Shown here one piece after another: positions 25,385 through 35,785 of a DNA stretch of 64,000 nucleotides (position 1 is its first letter; each line of letters opens with the position of its first letter). The DNA is from Marinobacter maritimus (GTDB taxonomy: Bacteria; Pseudomonadota; Gammaproteobacteria; Pseudomonadales; Oleiphilaceae). The notes beneath the pieces were generated by a model, which was not told the origin of the DNA, did not search any database, and was given only the letters and a program-made list of their open reading frames with translations. Both the position numbers and the translations under genes were made by a program. The stretch covers positions 578,979 to 642,978 of the forward strand of contig NZ_VCGW01000003.1 in NCBI RefSeq assembly GCF_007671675.1, given 5' to 3'.

Positions 25385-27226
25385 TTATCCGTTGCCCTGA
25401 TCGTCAATAAAGCCGCGGAGGTGGTCGGAACGGGAAGGGTGACGCAGTTTGCGCAGTGCTTTGGCTTCGATTTGGCGAATCCGCTCGCGGGTTACGTCGA
25501 ACTGTTTGCCGACTTCTTCCAGCGTGTGATCGGTGTTCATCTCGATGCCGAAGCGCATGCGCAGTACTTTGGACTCACGAGCAGTGAGGCCAGCCAATAC
25601 GGAGCGAGTGGCTTCGCGCAGGCCTTCTGCGGTTGCAGAATCCACCGGCGAGAGCGCCTGGATGTCTTCGATGAAGTCGCCCAAGTGGCTGTCTTCATCG
25701 TCACCGATTGGCGTCTCCATGGAGATTGGCTCTTTCGCGATCTTCAGTACCTTGCGAATCTTGTCTTCCGGCATCTCCATGCGCTCGCCCAACTCTTCCG
25801 GCGTGGGTTCACGACCCATTTCCTGAAGCATTTGACGGGAAATCCGATTGAGCTTGTTAATGGTCTCAATCATGTGCACCGGGATACGAATGGTGCGAGC
25901 CTGATCCGCAATGGAGCGGGTTATGGCCTGACGAATCCACCAGGTGGCGTAGGTTGAGAACTTGTAGCCGCGACGGTACTCAAACTTGTCGACAGCTTTC
26001 ATCAGGCCGATATTGCCCTCCTGGATCAGATCCAGGAATTGCAGGCCACGGTTGGTGTATTTCTTGGCAATAGAAATAACCAGGCGCAGGTTGGCCTCAA
26101 CCATTTCTTTCTTGGCGCGACGGGCTCTTGCCTCACCAATGGAAACGCGACGGTTGATCTCCTTGATGTCCACAACGTCCAGATCCACTTCGGTCTGCAC
26201 ATTTTGAATACGCTTCTGGAGCCGAATAATTTCATCAATGCGCTCGCTCATTGGCGCAGCGTAAGCTTTCTTGCTCTTGATGATTTTTTCGGCCCAGTCC
26301 TGATTTGCCTCATTGCCCGGGAAGGATTTAATGAAATCCTTGCGCGGCATTTTGCAGTCACGGACGCAGATCTGAAGTATCGCACGCTCATTCTGTCGCA
26401 CGAGGTCGTTGGTGGAGCGCACAACGTTAACCAGCTCATCAAAAGCTTTGTTGTTCAGCTTGAAGGGCGCAAAAACCTGACCCAGCTCGTTCAGCGCAGC
26501 CTGTGTTTTTTTGTCAGCGCGACCGTGCTTTGACAGGGACGCCTCTGCGGTGGTCAGTTTTTCCCTCAGCTGCTCGAAACGCAGACGGGTCTCTTCGGGA
26601 TCTGGACCGCTCTCGGGTTCTTCTTCCTCTTCGTCTGAATCGTCGTCAGATTCTTCGCCTTCCGGCACCTCCGGTTTTTGCGGAGGTTCCGGCATGAACG
26701 GCTCAGCTCCGTCGGGATCAAGGAAGCCGGTAACGATATCGGTGATTCGGCCTTCGTTCTCGATGATGCGGTCGTAGGCCTGAATAACCGTGCCAACGGT
26801 GCCGGGGAAGTGAGCAACCGCTGCCATGACATCACGAATGCCTTCTTCGATGCGCTTGGCGATAACTATTTCGCCTTCACGTGTCAGCAGCTCGACGGTG
26901 CCCATCTCGCGCATGTACATGCGCACAGGATCCGTAGTGCGGCCGGCATCGGACTCCACAGCGGCGAGGGCAGCAGCGGCTTCAGCGGCTGCGGCTTCGT
27001 CGGCGGTTGAGTCGCCGTCGGTCATCAGCAGCGTATCGGCATCCGGTGCCACTTCGGATACCTGGATGCCCATGTCGTTGATCATGCGAATGATGTCTTC
27101 GACCTGATCCGGATCGGCAATGTCTTCCGGGAGGTGGTCGTTCACCTCGGCGTAAGTCAGGTAGCCTTGTTCCTTGCCTCTTGCGATGAGGTCTTTCAAA
27201 CGTGATTTTTGCGAATTGCCTGACAT
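25385..27226 (-). CDS. rpoD: Primary sigma factor RpoD (sigma-70)
   Basis: The 613-residue protein has the region 1.1 start ([19 protein letters not shown]) and a long acidic non-conserved region (residues ~185-215). Region 2 reads [20 protein letters not shown], followed by region 3. Region 4.2 reads [20 protein letters not shown], which reads the -35 element. It directs housekeeping transcription. ATG 27226 was chosen by comparison with the E. coli start; a GTG two codons upstream is possible. It is the last gene of the rpsU-dnaG-rpoD macromolecular synthesis cluster. Confidence 0.98.
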   Translation of the reverse strand: MSGNSQKSRLKDLIARGKEQGYLTYAEVNDHLPEDIADPDQVEDIIRMINDMGIQVSEVAPDADTLLMTDGDSTADEAAAAEAAAALAAVESDAGRTTDPVRMYMREMGTVELLTREGEIVIAKRIEEGIRDVMAAVAHFPGTVGTVIQAYDRIIENEGRITDIVTGFLDPDGAEPFMPEPPQKPEVPEGEESDDDSDEEEEEPESGPDPEETRLRFEQLREKLTTAEASLSKHGRADKKTQAALNELGQVFAPFKLNNKAFDELVNVVRSTNDLVRQNERAILQICVRDCKMPRKDFIKSFPGNEANQDWAEKIIKSKKAYAAPMSERIDEIIRLQKRIQNVQTEVDLDVVDIKEINRRVSIGEARARRAKKEMVEANLRLVISIAKKYTNRGLQFLDLIQEGNIGLMKAVDKFEYRRGYKFSTYATWWIRQAITRSIADQARTIRIPVHMIETINKLNRISRQMLQEMGREPTPEELGERMEMPEDKIRKVLKIAKEPISMETPIGDDEDSHLGDFIEDIQALSPVDSATAEGLREATRSVLAGLTARESKVLRMRFGIEMNTDHTLEEVGKQFDVTRERIRQIEAKALRKLRHPSRSDHLRGFIDDQGNG

Positions 27227-27344
27227 AGACACCCTGTGAACCCGCTTAAATAAAGATAAAATGAAACAGCCATTATAGCTGCCGCTCTAATGCTCTGCCA
27301 CCGAATGGTTAGATGGTGATCAATGTGCCAAGTTTCAAGTGCTG

Positions 27345-29072
27345 TTAATCCGGGGTACCCCCGCTTAGCGCTCTCAGCTCTTGCCGCTCCTCGGCAGTAA
27401 GGTTTGCGAAATTGCGTAACAATGTGGCCAGCTTTTGCTGCCTTGTTGCTTCTTCGTTCGGGCTCAGTATCTCTCTTGCTGCGGCCAGTGTGCTTTCCCT
27501 TGCCGGGATGTGCTCAATGCCGTCAAACAGGTGATAGAACCGCTCGCGTGCCCGGCTGTCGAGAGCCAGTGTTGTTATAAGTGCTTTCCGATTCCGGATA
27601 TCGTGTTCCAGAATGAAGCCGGCAAATTTTCCGGCCTGAGTGTACTGGCGGGAGTGCTGCGCCAGTTCGGTGACCTCGCTCGCCATATCCGGCGCCTCCA
27701 GAAGCGCCAGGCACAGAATGCTGTCTTTGCTCAGCTTTACGTCGATACGCTCTTCAGTAACACGGTCGCGCCGCTCGCCTTTCCAGTTTCCCCGCTGCTG
27801 GGGTGGACGGTTCTGCCACTGATTGCGGCCCCCACACAAGCGCAACATTTCGTGCCACATGGCATCCCGCAGGGTGCTCCTGGGCATCTTGTTCAGCAGC
27901 GGCTCGGCCCTGGCTCTGAGCTCGCCCCGGTTTTCCGGCAGCTGAAGGTCCAGGCCCTCGCTCTGACGGTCAAAAAGATACCGGGAGAAGGGCGTGGCGC
28001 CGTCAATGCGTTTCTGAAAAGCCTCCCGGCCTTCCTTACGTACCAGCGTATCCGGGTCTTCGCCCTGCGGGAGCATCAGGAACTGCAAGTGCAACCCGTC
28101 CGCCATAAGTTCAAGGGCATTATCCATCGCGCGATCTGCGGCCCGGAAGCCCGCCTGATCGCCGTCAAAGCAAAACACAACATGCCGTACCTGCTTTAAC
28201 AGGGCGGTCAGGCTGTCCTGATTTGTTGCTGTGCCAAGCGTTGCAACGGCGTAATGAATGCCATGCTGGGCCAAGGCAATCACGTCCATGTAGCCTTCTA
28301 CTACGAGCAACTTGTCGAGTTGTTTCAGTACCTGCTTTGCTTCAAACAGGCCGTATATCTGGCGGCTTTTGTGAAATACATCCGACTCCGGAGAGTTGAT
28401 GTATTTGGCCTTGTCGTCGCCGAGCGTTCGCCCGCCAAACGCTATGGTTTTGCCCCGGCTGTTGCGAATCGGGAACATGACCCGGTTGCGAAACAGATCC
28501 CGTGGTCGGCCATATTTGTCAGAGACCGTGCCGGTTTCAATCAGCGGACCCTGTAAATCCTTGTTTGCAGCATCAAACAGGGCTGTGCCTATTGCCGGTG
28601 CATAACCCACCTGATATTGCTGGATAATAGTCTCATCCAGCCCCCGCTGTTTCAGATAATCGCGGGCAAAGGCGCCTTGCTGGCCATGCAGCTCCGACTG
28701 GTAGAATCGACTGGCGAAATCCAGCGCATCTGTCAGCGTTCTTGCCTGCTGGATTTCCTGCTTGGCAGCCTGGTCGTATGGCACTTCCAGCCCGGCCTTG
28801 CGCGCCAACTCTTCGACAGCGTCGGTAAAACCCAGGCCCTCAAATTCACGCACAAAGCTGATCGCATCGCCATGAGCGCCACAGCCGAAACAGTGATAGA
28901 AGCCTTTATCCGGCCTTACATTGAATGAGGGCGTTTTTTCATCATGGAACGGGCAGCAGGCCTTATAATTGGCGCCGGCCTTTTTGAGCGTAATGCGCGA
29001 GCCGATCAACTCTGCCAGATCTACCCGATCGAGCAGGTCTTCAACGAAGCGTTGGGGGATCAGTCCGCTCAT
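27345..29072 (-). CDS. dnaG: DNA primase DnaG
   Basis: The 575-residue protein starts with the CHC2 zinc finger (ACCPFHDEKTPSF ... YHCFGCGAHGD, residues ~39-65). The TOPRIM catalytic core follows (LLVVEGYMDVIALAQHG, FCFDGDQAG), and then a C-terminal helicase-binding region that is shorter and more divergent. It makes RNA primers for Okazaki fragments with DnaB. TGGAG precedes the ATG. A strong hairpin lies between it and rpsU, as in E. coli, where it lowers dnaG expression relative to rpsU. Confidence 0.97.
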   Translation of the reverse strand: MSGLIPQRFVEDLLDRVDLAELIGSRITLKKAGANYKACCPFHDEKTPSFNVRPDKGFYHCFGCGAHGDAISFVREFEGLGFTDAVEELARKAGLEVPYDQAAKQEIQQARTLTDALDFASRFYQSELHGQQGAFARDYLKQRGLDETIIQQYQVGYAPAIGTALFDAANKDLQGPLIETGTVSDKYGRPRDLFRNRVMFPIRNSRGKTIAFGGRTLGDDKAKYINSPESDVFHKSRQIYGLFEAKQVLKQLDKLLVVEGYMDVIALAQHGIHYAVATLGTATNQDSLTALLKQVRHVVFCFDGDQAGFRAADRAMDNALELMADGLHLQFLMLPQGEDPDTLVRKEGREAFQKRIDGATPFSRYLFDRQSEGLDLQLPENRGELRARAEPLLNKMPRSTLRDAMWHEMLRLCGGRNQWQNRPPQQRGNWKGERRDRVTEERIDVKLSKDSILCLALLEAPDMASEVTELAQHSRQYTQAGKFAGFILEHDIRNRKALITTLALDSRARERFYHLFDGIEHIPARESTLAAAREILSPNEEATRQQKLATLLRNFANLTAEERQELRALSGGTPD

Positions 29073-29115
29073 GGAGGCTCCACTTCAGGCCGGCTACATG
29101 CCGGGGCCAATAGCC

Positions 29116-29152
29116 AAAAATGCCGCCGAAGCCAGGCCCCGGCGGCATTTTT
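29116..29152 (-). terminator. Attenuator-type hairpin between rpsU and dnaG
   Basis: A 13-bp perfect stem (29116-29128 with 29140-29152, core ATGCCGCCG/CGGCGGCAT) has an 11-base loop. It gives A/T tracts on both sides, so it can act in either direction. On the minus strand it would terminate part of the rpsU transcripts before dnaG. Confidence 0.85.
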
Positions 29153-29222
29153 TGATCGCTCTGTGCAGCCTGCGGCTTTACAGGCAATCAGTGCTTTGCA
29201 GTCAAGCGGCGTCTGCTAAAAC

Positions 29223-29438
29223 TCAGTACAAACGCTCAAACTTGCGCTGTTCACGCTGAAGCTTCTTGAGATGACGCTTAACGGCAGCGGCTGCTTTGCG
29301 CTTACGAACGGAAGTCGGCTTTTCATAGTGCTCGCGACGACGTACTTCTGAAAGTACACCCGCTTTTTCGCAAGAACGCTTGAAGCGACGCAGTGCTACG
29401 TCAAACGGTTCATTCTCTTTCACTTTAACAGCTGGCAT
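29223..29438 (-). CDS. rpsU: 30S ribosomal protein S21
   Basis: The 71-residue basic protein has the invariant S21 pattern ([30 protein letters not shown], and a lysine/arginine-rich C-terminal helix). It binds near the 3' end of 16S rRNA and aids start-site recognition. AGGTGA lies 7 nt before the ATG. It is first gene of the rpsU-dnaG-rpoD set and divergent from tsaD. Confidence 0.98.
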   Translation of the reverse strand: MPAVKVKENEPFDVALRRFKRSCEKAGVLSEVRRREHYEKPTSVRKRKAAAAVKRHLKKLQREQRKFERLY

Positions 29439-29678
29439 TCGACAATCACCTACCTGATAGATTCGGTTTCATTTAGATGCGCATCTGGCAATGCCAGACC
29501 GGCTCGATCCCTGGTCAGATTGGGAAAAACGCGACCAGTTCGTAATTTAGGGCGGCAATGATAGCGCCTGGATCGTGGCAAGGTCAATGTTTGTTCGATG
29601 AAACTGCCAGTGAGTTTCGGGTTTCTGCTAAAATGCGCACCGTTTATTCATTTACGCCAACCGATATGGCCAGGTTAT

Positions 29679-30737
29679 ATGTTGATTCTGGGTATTGAGA
29701 CCTCCTGTGATGAAACCGGCGTCGCCTTGTTCGACACCGATAAAGGGCTGCTAAGCCATGCTTTGTTCAGCCAGGTTGACATGCATGCCGATTACGGCGG
29801 CGTGGTGCCAGAGTTGGCATCCCGTGACCACGTTCGCAAGCTTCTCCCGCTGTGTGACCAGGTTCTCTCAGGGGCAGGTCTTACTCGTAAGGATATTGAG
29901 GGCATTGCTTATACGGCGGGGCCGGGCCTGATTGGCGCTCTTATGGTGGGCGGCTCGGTTGCCCATGCCGTGGCGTTTGCCCTTGATATACCGGTGCTTG
30001 GCGTGCATCACATGGAAGGCCATCTGCTGGCGCCCATGCTTGAGGACAACCCGCCGGCATTTCCGTTTGTGGCGCTTCTCGTGTCGGGTGGACATACCCA
30101 GCTGGTGCGTGTGGATGGTATTGGCGAATACCAGATGCTCGGTGAATCCGTGGACGATGCCGCCGGAGAAGCGTTCGATAAAACGGCCAAGATGCTGGGG
30201 CTGGACTATCCGGGAGGCCCTCGGGTAGCCGCGCTGGCCGAAAAGGGCGTTCCGGGCAAGTACCGGTTCCCGCGACCGATGACGGATCGGCCGGGCCTGG
30301 ATTTCAGTTTCAGTGGTCTGAAAACCTTTACTCTCAATACGGTCAATGCAGAAAAGAAGTCAGGGGGCGAGCTAAGCGATCAGGTACGTGCTGATATTGC
30401 CTTGGCGTTTGAAACGGCGGCGGTTGAGACCCTGGTGATCAAATGCCGCCGAGCGCTTGAGCAAACAGGCTGTCACCGTTTGGTAATTGCGGGAGGCGTG
30501 AGCGCCAACAAACGCTTGCGGGCAGGCCTTGAAAAGATGGCTGAAAAACTGCGTGCTCAGGTATTTTATGCGCGTCCGGAGTTCTGTACTGATAATGGGG
30601 CGATGATCGCTTACGCTGGAGCTCAACGCATGAAGGCGGGACAACGCGATGGTGAGCGGATTGTTGCCGTTCCCAGATGGCCGATGGACACGCTTCCGGC
30701 GCTCACGGATACGCGACTCTCCGGGCTTGTAGATTGA
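29679..30737 (+). CDS. tsaD: tRNA N6-threonylcarbamoyladenosine transferase TsaD
   Basis: The 352-residue ASKHA-fold protein begins [14 protein letters not shown] and has the metal-binding HHMEGH and the nucleotide loop VSGGHTQLV. The C-terminal [12 protein letters not shown] is also present. TsaD, with TsaB and TsaE, transfers threonylcarbamoyl to A37 of ANN-decoding tRNAs. The start at 29679 matches the conserved N-terminus; an in-frame codon at 29598 would add 27 non-conserved residues. The divergent tsaD/rpsU order is conserved in gammaproteobacteria. Confidence 0.97.
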   Translation: MLILGIETSCDETGVALFDTDKGLLSHALFSQVDMHADYGGVVPELASRDHVRKLLPLCDQVLSGAGLTRKDIEGIAYTAGPGLIGALMVGGSVAHAVAFALDIPVLGVHHMEGHLLAPMLEDNPPAFPFVALLVSGGHTQLVRVDGIGEYQMLGESVDDAAGEAFDKTAKMLGLDYPGGPRVAALAEKGVPGKYRFPRPMTDRPGLDFSFSGLKTFTLNTVNAEKKSGGELSDQVRADIALAFETAAVETLVIKCRRALEQTGCHRLVIAGGVSANKRLRAGLEKMAEKLRAQVFYARPEFCTDNGAMIAYAGAQRMKAGQRDGERIVAVPRWPMDTLPALTDTRLSGLVD

Positions 30738-30761
30738 GCCAGAGTGACGTTAAGAGTGGCG

Positions 30762-31352
30762 CTAGAAGCCGATTTCCCGCCCTTGAGCGAGTCGTATCAG
30801 GTTATCTCGATGACGCACGATAATGAGGATCGCCAGCAAACCGAACGTGGGGAGGTTTTCGGGTTCGATGAACGCACTGATGGCCGGGCCGCTTACGATG
30901 GCTATCACAGACGCCAGTGCGGAAATCCTCCAGCGCCAGAGTACCAGTAGCCAAAGTGCGGCCATTGCGAGCGTAGTGACCGGTGCCAGGGCAATGCCTG
31001 CGCCCAGAGCGGTTGCAACGCCTTTGCCACCCTTGAACCGGTAGAACACTGGAATCATATGTCCGGTAACCGCGCACAGAGCCACCACCGCCTGTACCAG
31101 AGGGGATAGTCCGGCATTGTATGCGAGCCAGACGGGCAGCCAGCCTTTTGCTGCATCCAGGGCAAGGGTTATCAGGGCAGGGAGCCAGCCACCGGTGCGG
31201 TATACGTTGGTTGCGCCCGGATTGCCCGAGCCCTGGGCTCGTGGGTCGGGTAGCGCCCAGAGTCGGCAAACCGGCAGCGCAAACAGCACCGAGCCACCCA
31301 GATAGGCAGCCATGCACAGCAGGACAGTTACTGTCGGATCACTCAGGGCCAT
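30762..31352 (-). CDS. plsY: Glycerol-3-phosphate acyltransferase PlsY
   Basis: The 196-residue membrane protein has about five hydrophobic helices and the PlsY loops GSGNPGATNVYR, GHMIPVFYRFKGGKGVAT and HRDNLIRL. It transfers an acyl chain from acyl-phosphate to glycerol-3-phosphate in the inner membrane, the first phospholipid step in the PlsX/Y route. Start 31352 (MALSDPTVTV) places the first helix normally; the ribosome site is poor. It is convergent with tsaD and divergent from folB, the usual neighbourhood. Confidence 0.94.
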   Translation of the reverse strand: MALSDPTVTVLLCMAAYLGGSVLFALPVCRLWALPDPRAQGSGNPGATNVYRTGGWLPALITLALDAAKGWLPVWLAYNAGLSPLVQAVVALCAVTGHMIPVFYRFKGGKGVATALGAGIALAPVTTLAMAALWLLVLWRWRISALASVIAIVSGPAISAFIEPENLPTFGLLAILIIVRHRDNLIRLAQGREIGF

Positions 31353-31493
31353 TTTGCGAGCTCGGAGACAAAGACGTGTCAGGGTAATGTGTGCGAAAAT
31401 ACCGGCCCCCAATTTGCAGGCCGGTGTGATTACAGTATCCGCAGTCTGTGCGTTATTCAATCAGCAGTGTGTGGGATCACCCCGGGAGCCCCT

Positions 31494-31871
31494 TTGGCAG
31501 ACAGCGTATTGATCGAAAGCCTGGTTGTAGAAACCGTAGTGGGTGTATACGACTGGGAGCGCGAAGTGGCCCAGGTACTGGTTCTGGATCTTGAAATGGC
31601 CTGGGACAATCGTATTCCCGGCGCGTCTGATGACGTAGCGGACGCCCTCGATTACGCCTCCGTAAGCGCGTTGGCTGTGCAGTGCCTGAAAGAACTCAAG
31701 CCAAAGCTGCTCGAACACGGTGCTGAGGTTTTGGCGGAAAGGTTGCAGCGGGAGTTCGGCATCGGCTGGCTTCGGCTGACGCTGCGCAAGCCCGGAGCTG
31801 TACCTGCTGCGCGGTCTGTGGGTGTCTGCATTGAAAGATCTGCTTCGAAAGGAGAGCACGGCGGTGGCTGA
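31494..31871 (+). CDS. folB: Dihydroneopterin aldolase FolB
   Basis: The 125-residue protein begins (TTG start) with LADSVLIESLVVETVVGVYDWERE, the FolB pattern with the substrate-binding GVYDWE. A conserved DALDYASVSALAV segment and the catalytic Lys in LTLRKPGAV follow. It converts dihydroneopterin to hydroxymethyl-dihydropterin in folate synthesis. TTG 31494 was chosen because GGGAG is 6 nt upstream and conserved sequence starts here. The stop overlaps the GTG start of the next gene by 8 bases, so translation is likely coupled. Confidence 0.92.
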   Translation: MADSVLIESLVVETVVGVYDWEREVAQVLVLDLEMAWDNRIPGASDDVADALDYASVSALAVQCLKELKPKLLEHGAEVLAERLQREFGIGWLRLTLRKPGAVPAARSVGVCIERSASKGEHGGG

Positions 31872-32388
31872 TCAGGTTCCGGTTTATATCAGTATTGGCA
31901 GTAACATCGACAGGGAGCACTATGTGCGTGCATCTCTGGATGCTTTAGCAGGCTGGTTTGGTGAACTCGAAATCTCCCCGGTATACGAAAGTGAAGCTGT
32001 AGGATTTAATGGCTCACCATTTCTGAATCTGGTTGTGGGTGTGAGAACCCATCTTTCCGTAGGCGAGCTTTCACAGTATTTCAAACAACTGGAAGCCGAA
32101 AACGGCCGTCGTCGGGATGCTCCAAAATTTAGCGCAAGAACGCTGGATCTCGATATTTTGACGTACGGAGAAGCGGTCGGCCAACTGGACGGTGTGGAGT
32201 TGCCCAGAGGCGAAATTCTCAAAAATGCGTTTGTGCTTCGGCCGCTGGCAGATATTGCTCCGACGGTGAAGCACCCCGTGTGCCGGAAGAGCTACCTTGA
32301 GCTTTGGCAGGCTTATAGCACCGACCAGAAACTCTGGCCGGTGAACTTCAGCTGGCAGGGGCGAGCGATTTCACAGGCGGTTCGCTGA
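31864..32388 (+). CDS. folK: HPPK-family pyrophosphokinase, second FolK paralogue
   Basis: The 174-residue protein has the HPPK motifs YISIGSNIDRE, NLVVGVRT, GRRRDAPKFSARTLDLDIL and PLADIAP. It transfers pyrophosphate from ATP to 6-hydroxymethyl-dihydropterin. The GTG at 31864 has GGAG 9 nt upstream and overlaps the end of folB. A second, different HPPK gene lies at 35786-36283 in the pcnB operon, so this copy is a paralogue tied to folB and may be partly redundant. Its final codons lie in a 19-bp tandem duplication. Confidence 0.88.
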   Translation: MADQVPVYISIGSNIDREHYVRASLDALAGWFGELEISPVYESEAVGFNGSPFLNLVVGVRTHLSVGELSQYFKQLEAENGRRRDAPKFSARTLDLDILTYGEAVGQLDGVELPRGEILKNAFVLRPLADIAPTVKHPVCRKSYLELWQAYSTDQKLWPVNFSWQGRAISQAVR

Positions 32389-32407
32389 TTCACAGGCGGT
32401 TCGCTGA
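32370..32407. repeat. Perfect 19-bp tandem duplication at the folK/pgi junction
   Basis: The unit TTCACAGGCGGTTCGCTGA occurs twice head to tail (32370-32388, 32389-32407). The folK stop lies in the first copy and the pgi stop, on the other strand, in the second. One base separates the two coding ends. Confidence 0.97.
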
Positions 32408-34051
32408 CCGGAAAAACGCAATCAGATTGTCCGTGGCGCTGTCACTTGCTTCGCAGGGTGTGTCCGGTTGCAGCAGCCTTGGCAGGATGTTTTCACCCAG
32501 TTTTTTGCCAAGCTCAACGCCCCACTGATCAAACGAATCGATGTCCCAGATAACGCCTTGCACAAAAGTGCGATGTTCGTACAGCGCGATCAGTGCGCCG
32601 ACGGTTTCCGGAGTCACTTTGTTCATCATCAGCGTATTGCTGGGCTGATTCCCGGGTATTACCTTATGCGGCGCCAGGCGCTCAATATCGGTTTCTGCCA
32701 TGCCGCTGGCTGCCAGCTCGGCCCTGGCTTCTTCAAGCGTTTTCCCGGTCATCATTGCTCGGGATTGGCCCAGACAGTTGGCGAACAAGTCCGCATGATG
32801 TGTCGCGACCGGGTTATGGGTTTGCAGGGGAATGACGAAGTCTGCCGGAATCAATCGGGTGCCCTGGTGAATCAGCTGGTGGTATGCGTGCTGGCCATTG
32901 GCGCCGACACCGCCCCAGATTACGGGGCCTGAATGGTAGTCCAGCGTCTCCCCCTGCTGATTCACCCTTTTACCGCTGCTTTCCATGTCCAGCTGCTGCA
33001 GATGATCTGGCAAATTGCGCAGGTAATGGTCGTAAGGCAGTATGGCGTGTGTTTCAGCGCCCCAGAAATTGCTGTACCAGATGCCCAGCATCGCCATGAC
33101 AACGGGCAGATTCTTTTCCAGCGGCGCGTCGCGGAAGTGGGTGTCCATGGCGTAGGCGCCAGCGAGTAGTGCCCGGAAGTTCTCCATACCGATGGTCAGC
33201 GCGACAGGCAGGCCGATGGCCGACCATAGCGAGTAACGCCCGCCCACCCAGTCCCACATCGGGAACACGTTTGCCGGATCGATTCCAAAGTCCTGAGCGG
33301 CGGCCTTGTTGGCCGTAACGGCCATAAAATGGCTGGCAACTGCTTGCTCGTGACCGATACGTTCTATGAACCAGTCCCGGGCAACTTTGCTGTTTTCCAG
33401 GGTTTCCCGCGTGCCGAAGGATTTCGACTGAACCAGAAACAATGTGGTTTCAGGGTCAAGCCTTTCGAGAGTTTCACAGATTTCGGTGCCATCGATGTTG
33501 GCCACATAGTGGCAACTCAGACCGGGTGCCCGGAACGGCTGCAATGCCTCGGTCACCAGTTTTGGGCCGAGAAAGGAGCCGCCGATGCCAATGCTGACCA
33601 CATCGGTAAACGCTTTGCCTGTAAAGCCGGTGCGTGACTGGTTTCGCACGTCCTGAACGAAGGTGTCCATGCGCGCGAGAGTTGCGTTTACCTCGGCGAC
33701 GACATCCTGGCCATCGACCATGATGGTGTCTGCCCCGGGGTTGCGCAATGCCGTGTGCAGCGCCGGGCGATCTTCGGTAATGTTCACCTTTTCGCCGCGA
33801 AGCAAGGCTGCCCTGCGGTCTTCCAGTTTGCAGTGACGAGCCAGCGCCATCAGCGCTTTCAGTACATCGTCGGTAAGCCGGTTTCTGGAGAAATCGAGAG
33901 ACAGGCCTGCACCATTAATGAAATAACGCTTTGCTCGTTCCGGATCGTCAGCAAAAAGCGTTCTCATGGGGCTGTTTTCCAGGTGCGCCCTAAGGTTCTC
34001 CAGTTCCTTCCATTGAGAGGAGTTGGTCAGTGCGGTCTTTGGCGAAGTCAT
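32390..34051 (-). CDS. pgi: Glucose-6-phosphate isomerase
   Basis: The 553-residue protein has the PGI signatures DVVSIGIGGSFLGPKLV and WDWVGGRYSLWSAIGL. The C-terminal SFDQWGVELGKKL carries the catalytic lysine. It interconverts glucose-6-phosphate and fructose-6-phosphate in the cytosol. AGGA is 8 nt before the ATG. It follows panC by 33 nt, matching Pseudomonas gene order except that panD is absent between them. Confidence 0.97.
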   Translation of the reverse strand: MTSPKTALTNSSQWKELENLRAHLENSPMRTLFADDPERAKRYFINGAGLSLDFSRNRLTDDVLKALMALARHCKLEDRRAALLRGEKVNITEDRPALHTALRNPGADTIMVDGQDVVAEVNATLARMDTFVQDVRNQSRTGFTGKAFTDVVSIGIGGSFLGPKLVTEALQPFRAPGLSCHYVANIDGTEICETLERLDPETTLFLVQSKSFGTRETLENSKVARDWFIERIGHEQAVASHFMAVTANKAAAQDFGIDPANVFPMWDWVGGRYSLWSAIGLPVALTIGMENFRALLAGAYAMDTHFRDAPLEKNLPVVMAMLGIWYSNFWGAETHAILPYDHYLRNLPDHLQQLDMESSGKRVNQQGETLDYHSGPVIWGGVGANGQHAYHQLIHQGTRLIPADFVIPLQTHNPVATHHADLFANCLGQSRAMMTGKTLEEARAELAASGMAETDIERLAPHKVIPGNQPSNTLMMNKVTPETVGALIALYEHRTFVQGVIWDIDSFDQWGVELGKKLGENILPRLLQPDTPCEASDSATDNLIAFFRSANRL

Positions 34052-34084
34052 CAGAGAGTCCTTTCCTGGTGGATCGACAAGGCT

Positions 34085-34933
34085 TCAGCGCGTAACTGAG
34101 ATGTTGTCGATCAGCCGGGTCGTGCCAAGATAAGCAGCGGCCAGCAGCGTTATATCCCTGTCCTCCGGCGCGGCGGGTTTCAGGGTCTGGCTGTTTGTGA
34201 TGTTAAAGTAGTCCAGGTGTAGACCGGCCATGCGAAGACTGTCTCCAGCTTCCTGTGCCAGCATCTGAAAATCATTGCGCCCATCGGCAATTTTTGCAGC
34301 TGTCGCTTCCAGTATCTGGTAAATGGCCGGGGCAATCTTGCGCTCCGCTTCGGAGAGATAACCGTTGCGCGAGCTCTTTGCCAGGCCATCGTCTTCGCGG
34401 ACGGTTGGCGCGCCGATCACCTCAACCGGCATCATCAGATCCAGCGTCATCTTGCGGATGACCGCCAGTTGCTGGAAGTCTTTCTCGCCGAACACGGCGA
34501 AGTCGGGCTGAATCATGTTGAAAAGAACGGAGACCACCGTCGCGACACCTTCAAAGTGCCCCGGCCGGCTGGCGCCGCAATGCCCATCACTGACTTCCGG
34601 CACCACAATGCGAGTATGTCGGGCAAGGCCGCTCGGATAGACTTCCTCGGCAGAGGGCGCAAAAACCAGCGTGTTTCCGGCAGCGCCAAGCTTTTCCTGG
34701 TCATCAATCAGGGTGCGGGGGTAGGTGTCGAGGTCTTCATTGGCGCCAAACTGCATCGGGTTAACGAAAATGCTCGTGACCACGATATCGGCTGCTTCTG
34801 CTGCTTTGCGGACGAGCGAGATGTGCCCTTCATGCAGGTTGCCCATGGTTGGAACCAGGCCAATGGTTTTTTCCTGCTGACGGTAACCGCGGAGGATGGC
34901 ACGCAGTTCTTTTAGTGAGTGGACGGTTCTCAT
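34085..34933 (-). CDS. panC: Pantothenate synthetase
   Basis: The 282-residue protein has the adenylate-forming motifs [16 protein letters not shown] (residues ~27-42), [10 protein letters not shown], and [13 protein letters not shown]. It also has the SSRNGYLS loop. It ligates pantoate and beta-alanine with ATP. The start codon overlaps the panB stop (ATGA), showing coupling. The aspartate decarboxylase gene panD, which supplies beta-alanine, is not in this cluster. Confidence 0.97.
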   Translation of the reverse strand: MRTVHSLKELRAILRGYRQQEKTIGLVPTMGNLHEGHISLVRKAAEAADIVVTSIFVNPMQFGANEDLDTYPRTLIDDQEKLGAAGNTLVFAPSAEEVYPSGLARHTRIVVPEVSDGHCGASRPGHFEGVATVVSVLFNMIQPDFAVFGEKDFQQLAVIRKMTLDLMMPVEVIGAPTVREDDGLAKSSRNGYLSEAERKIAPAIYQILEATAAKIADGRNDFQMLAQEAGDSLRMAGLHLDYFNITNSQTLKPAAPEDRDITLLAAAYLGTTRLIDNISVTR

Positions 34934-35724
34934 GCCTTGAACGTATGCTCCTCGGCGGGAAATGCGCGCTCACGCACGGCTTTTGAGTAGGCCGCGATGG
35001 CGCCCTGAATAGAGCCGCTTTCGGCCAGGAAGTCTTTCACGAAACGCGGTTTGCGCCCCGTGGTAATGCCCAGCATGTCGTGCAGCACCAGAATCTGACC
35101 ATCGGTATCAGCACCTGCCCCAATGCCAATCACAGGCGCTGTGACAGCTTGCGCAATTCGCGCGGCCAGAGGTGCGGGCACGCACTCCAGCAGAATAACG
35201 TCAGCACCCGCAGCGACGAGCTCGCAGGCGTGATCTATCATCATATCCGCTGATTTTTCATCGCGGCCCTGAACCTTGTATCCGCCAAGCTTGTTGACGA
35301 ATTGGGGGGTCAGGCCGAGGTGGGCGCATACCGGCACTGCTCTTTCAGAAAGCGCGGTAATCGTGTCTTTCATCCAGTCGGTGCCTTCGAGCTTCACCAT
35401 GTGAGCACCTGCCCGCATGAGTTCAGCGGCGTTCTCCAGGGCAGCGTCTACAGTGCCATAACTCATGAAGGGCATATCGGCCATGATCAAAGAGCCGCGG
35501 TTGCCTTTGGCGACACAGCTTACGTGATACACGATCTGGTCCATGGTGACGGGTAATGTGCTGTCGTGGCCCTGAAGAACCATGCCCAGCGAGTCACCAA
35601 TCAGGATGACGTCCACTCCGGCTTCGCTGACAACCTGAGCAAAAGTGGCGTCGTAGGAGGTGAGGGCAGAGAAGGCTTCTCCCCTCTGTTTATATTCCCG
35701 CAGGGTATTGATGGTAACAGCCAT
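34930..35724 (-). CDS. panB: 3-methyl-2-oxobutanoate hydroxymethyltransferase
   Basis: The 264-residue TIM-barrel protein has metal-binding [32 protein letters not shown], and the catalytic Glu in [10 protein letters not shown]. It also has [16 protein letters not shown]. It makes ketopantoate from alpha-ketoisovalerate and methylene-tetrahydrofolate, the first step to pantothenate and CoA. It lies between folK and panC in a pcnB-folK-panB-panC operon. Confidence 0.97.
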   Translation of the reverse strand: MAVTINTLREYKQRGEAFSALTSYDATFAQVVSEAGVDVILIGDSLGMVLQGHDSTLPVTMDQIVYHVSCVAKGNRGSLIMADMPFMSYGTVDAALENAAELMRAGAHMVKLEGTDWMKDTITALSERAVPVCAHLGLTPQFVNKLGGYKVQGRDEKSADMMIDHACELVAAGADVILLECVPAPLAARIAQAVTAPVIGIGAGADTDGQILVLHDMLGITTGRKPRFVKDFLAESGSIQGAIAAYSKAVRERAFPAEEHTFKA

Positions 35725-35785
35725 AAAATCCTTGCCTTTTGGGTAGGTGGGCCAAGACCGTGCCGGGATGACCGGCTTTCAGTTG

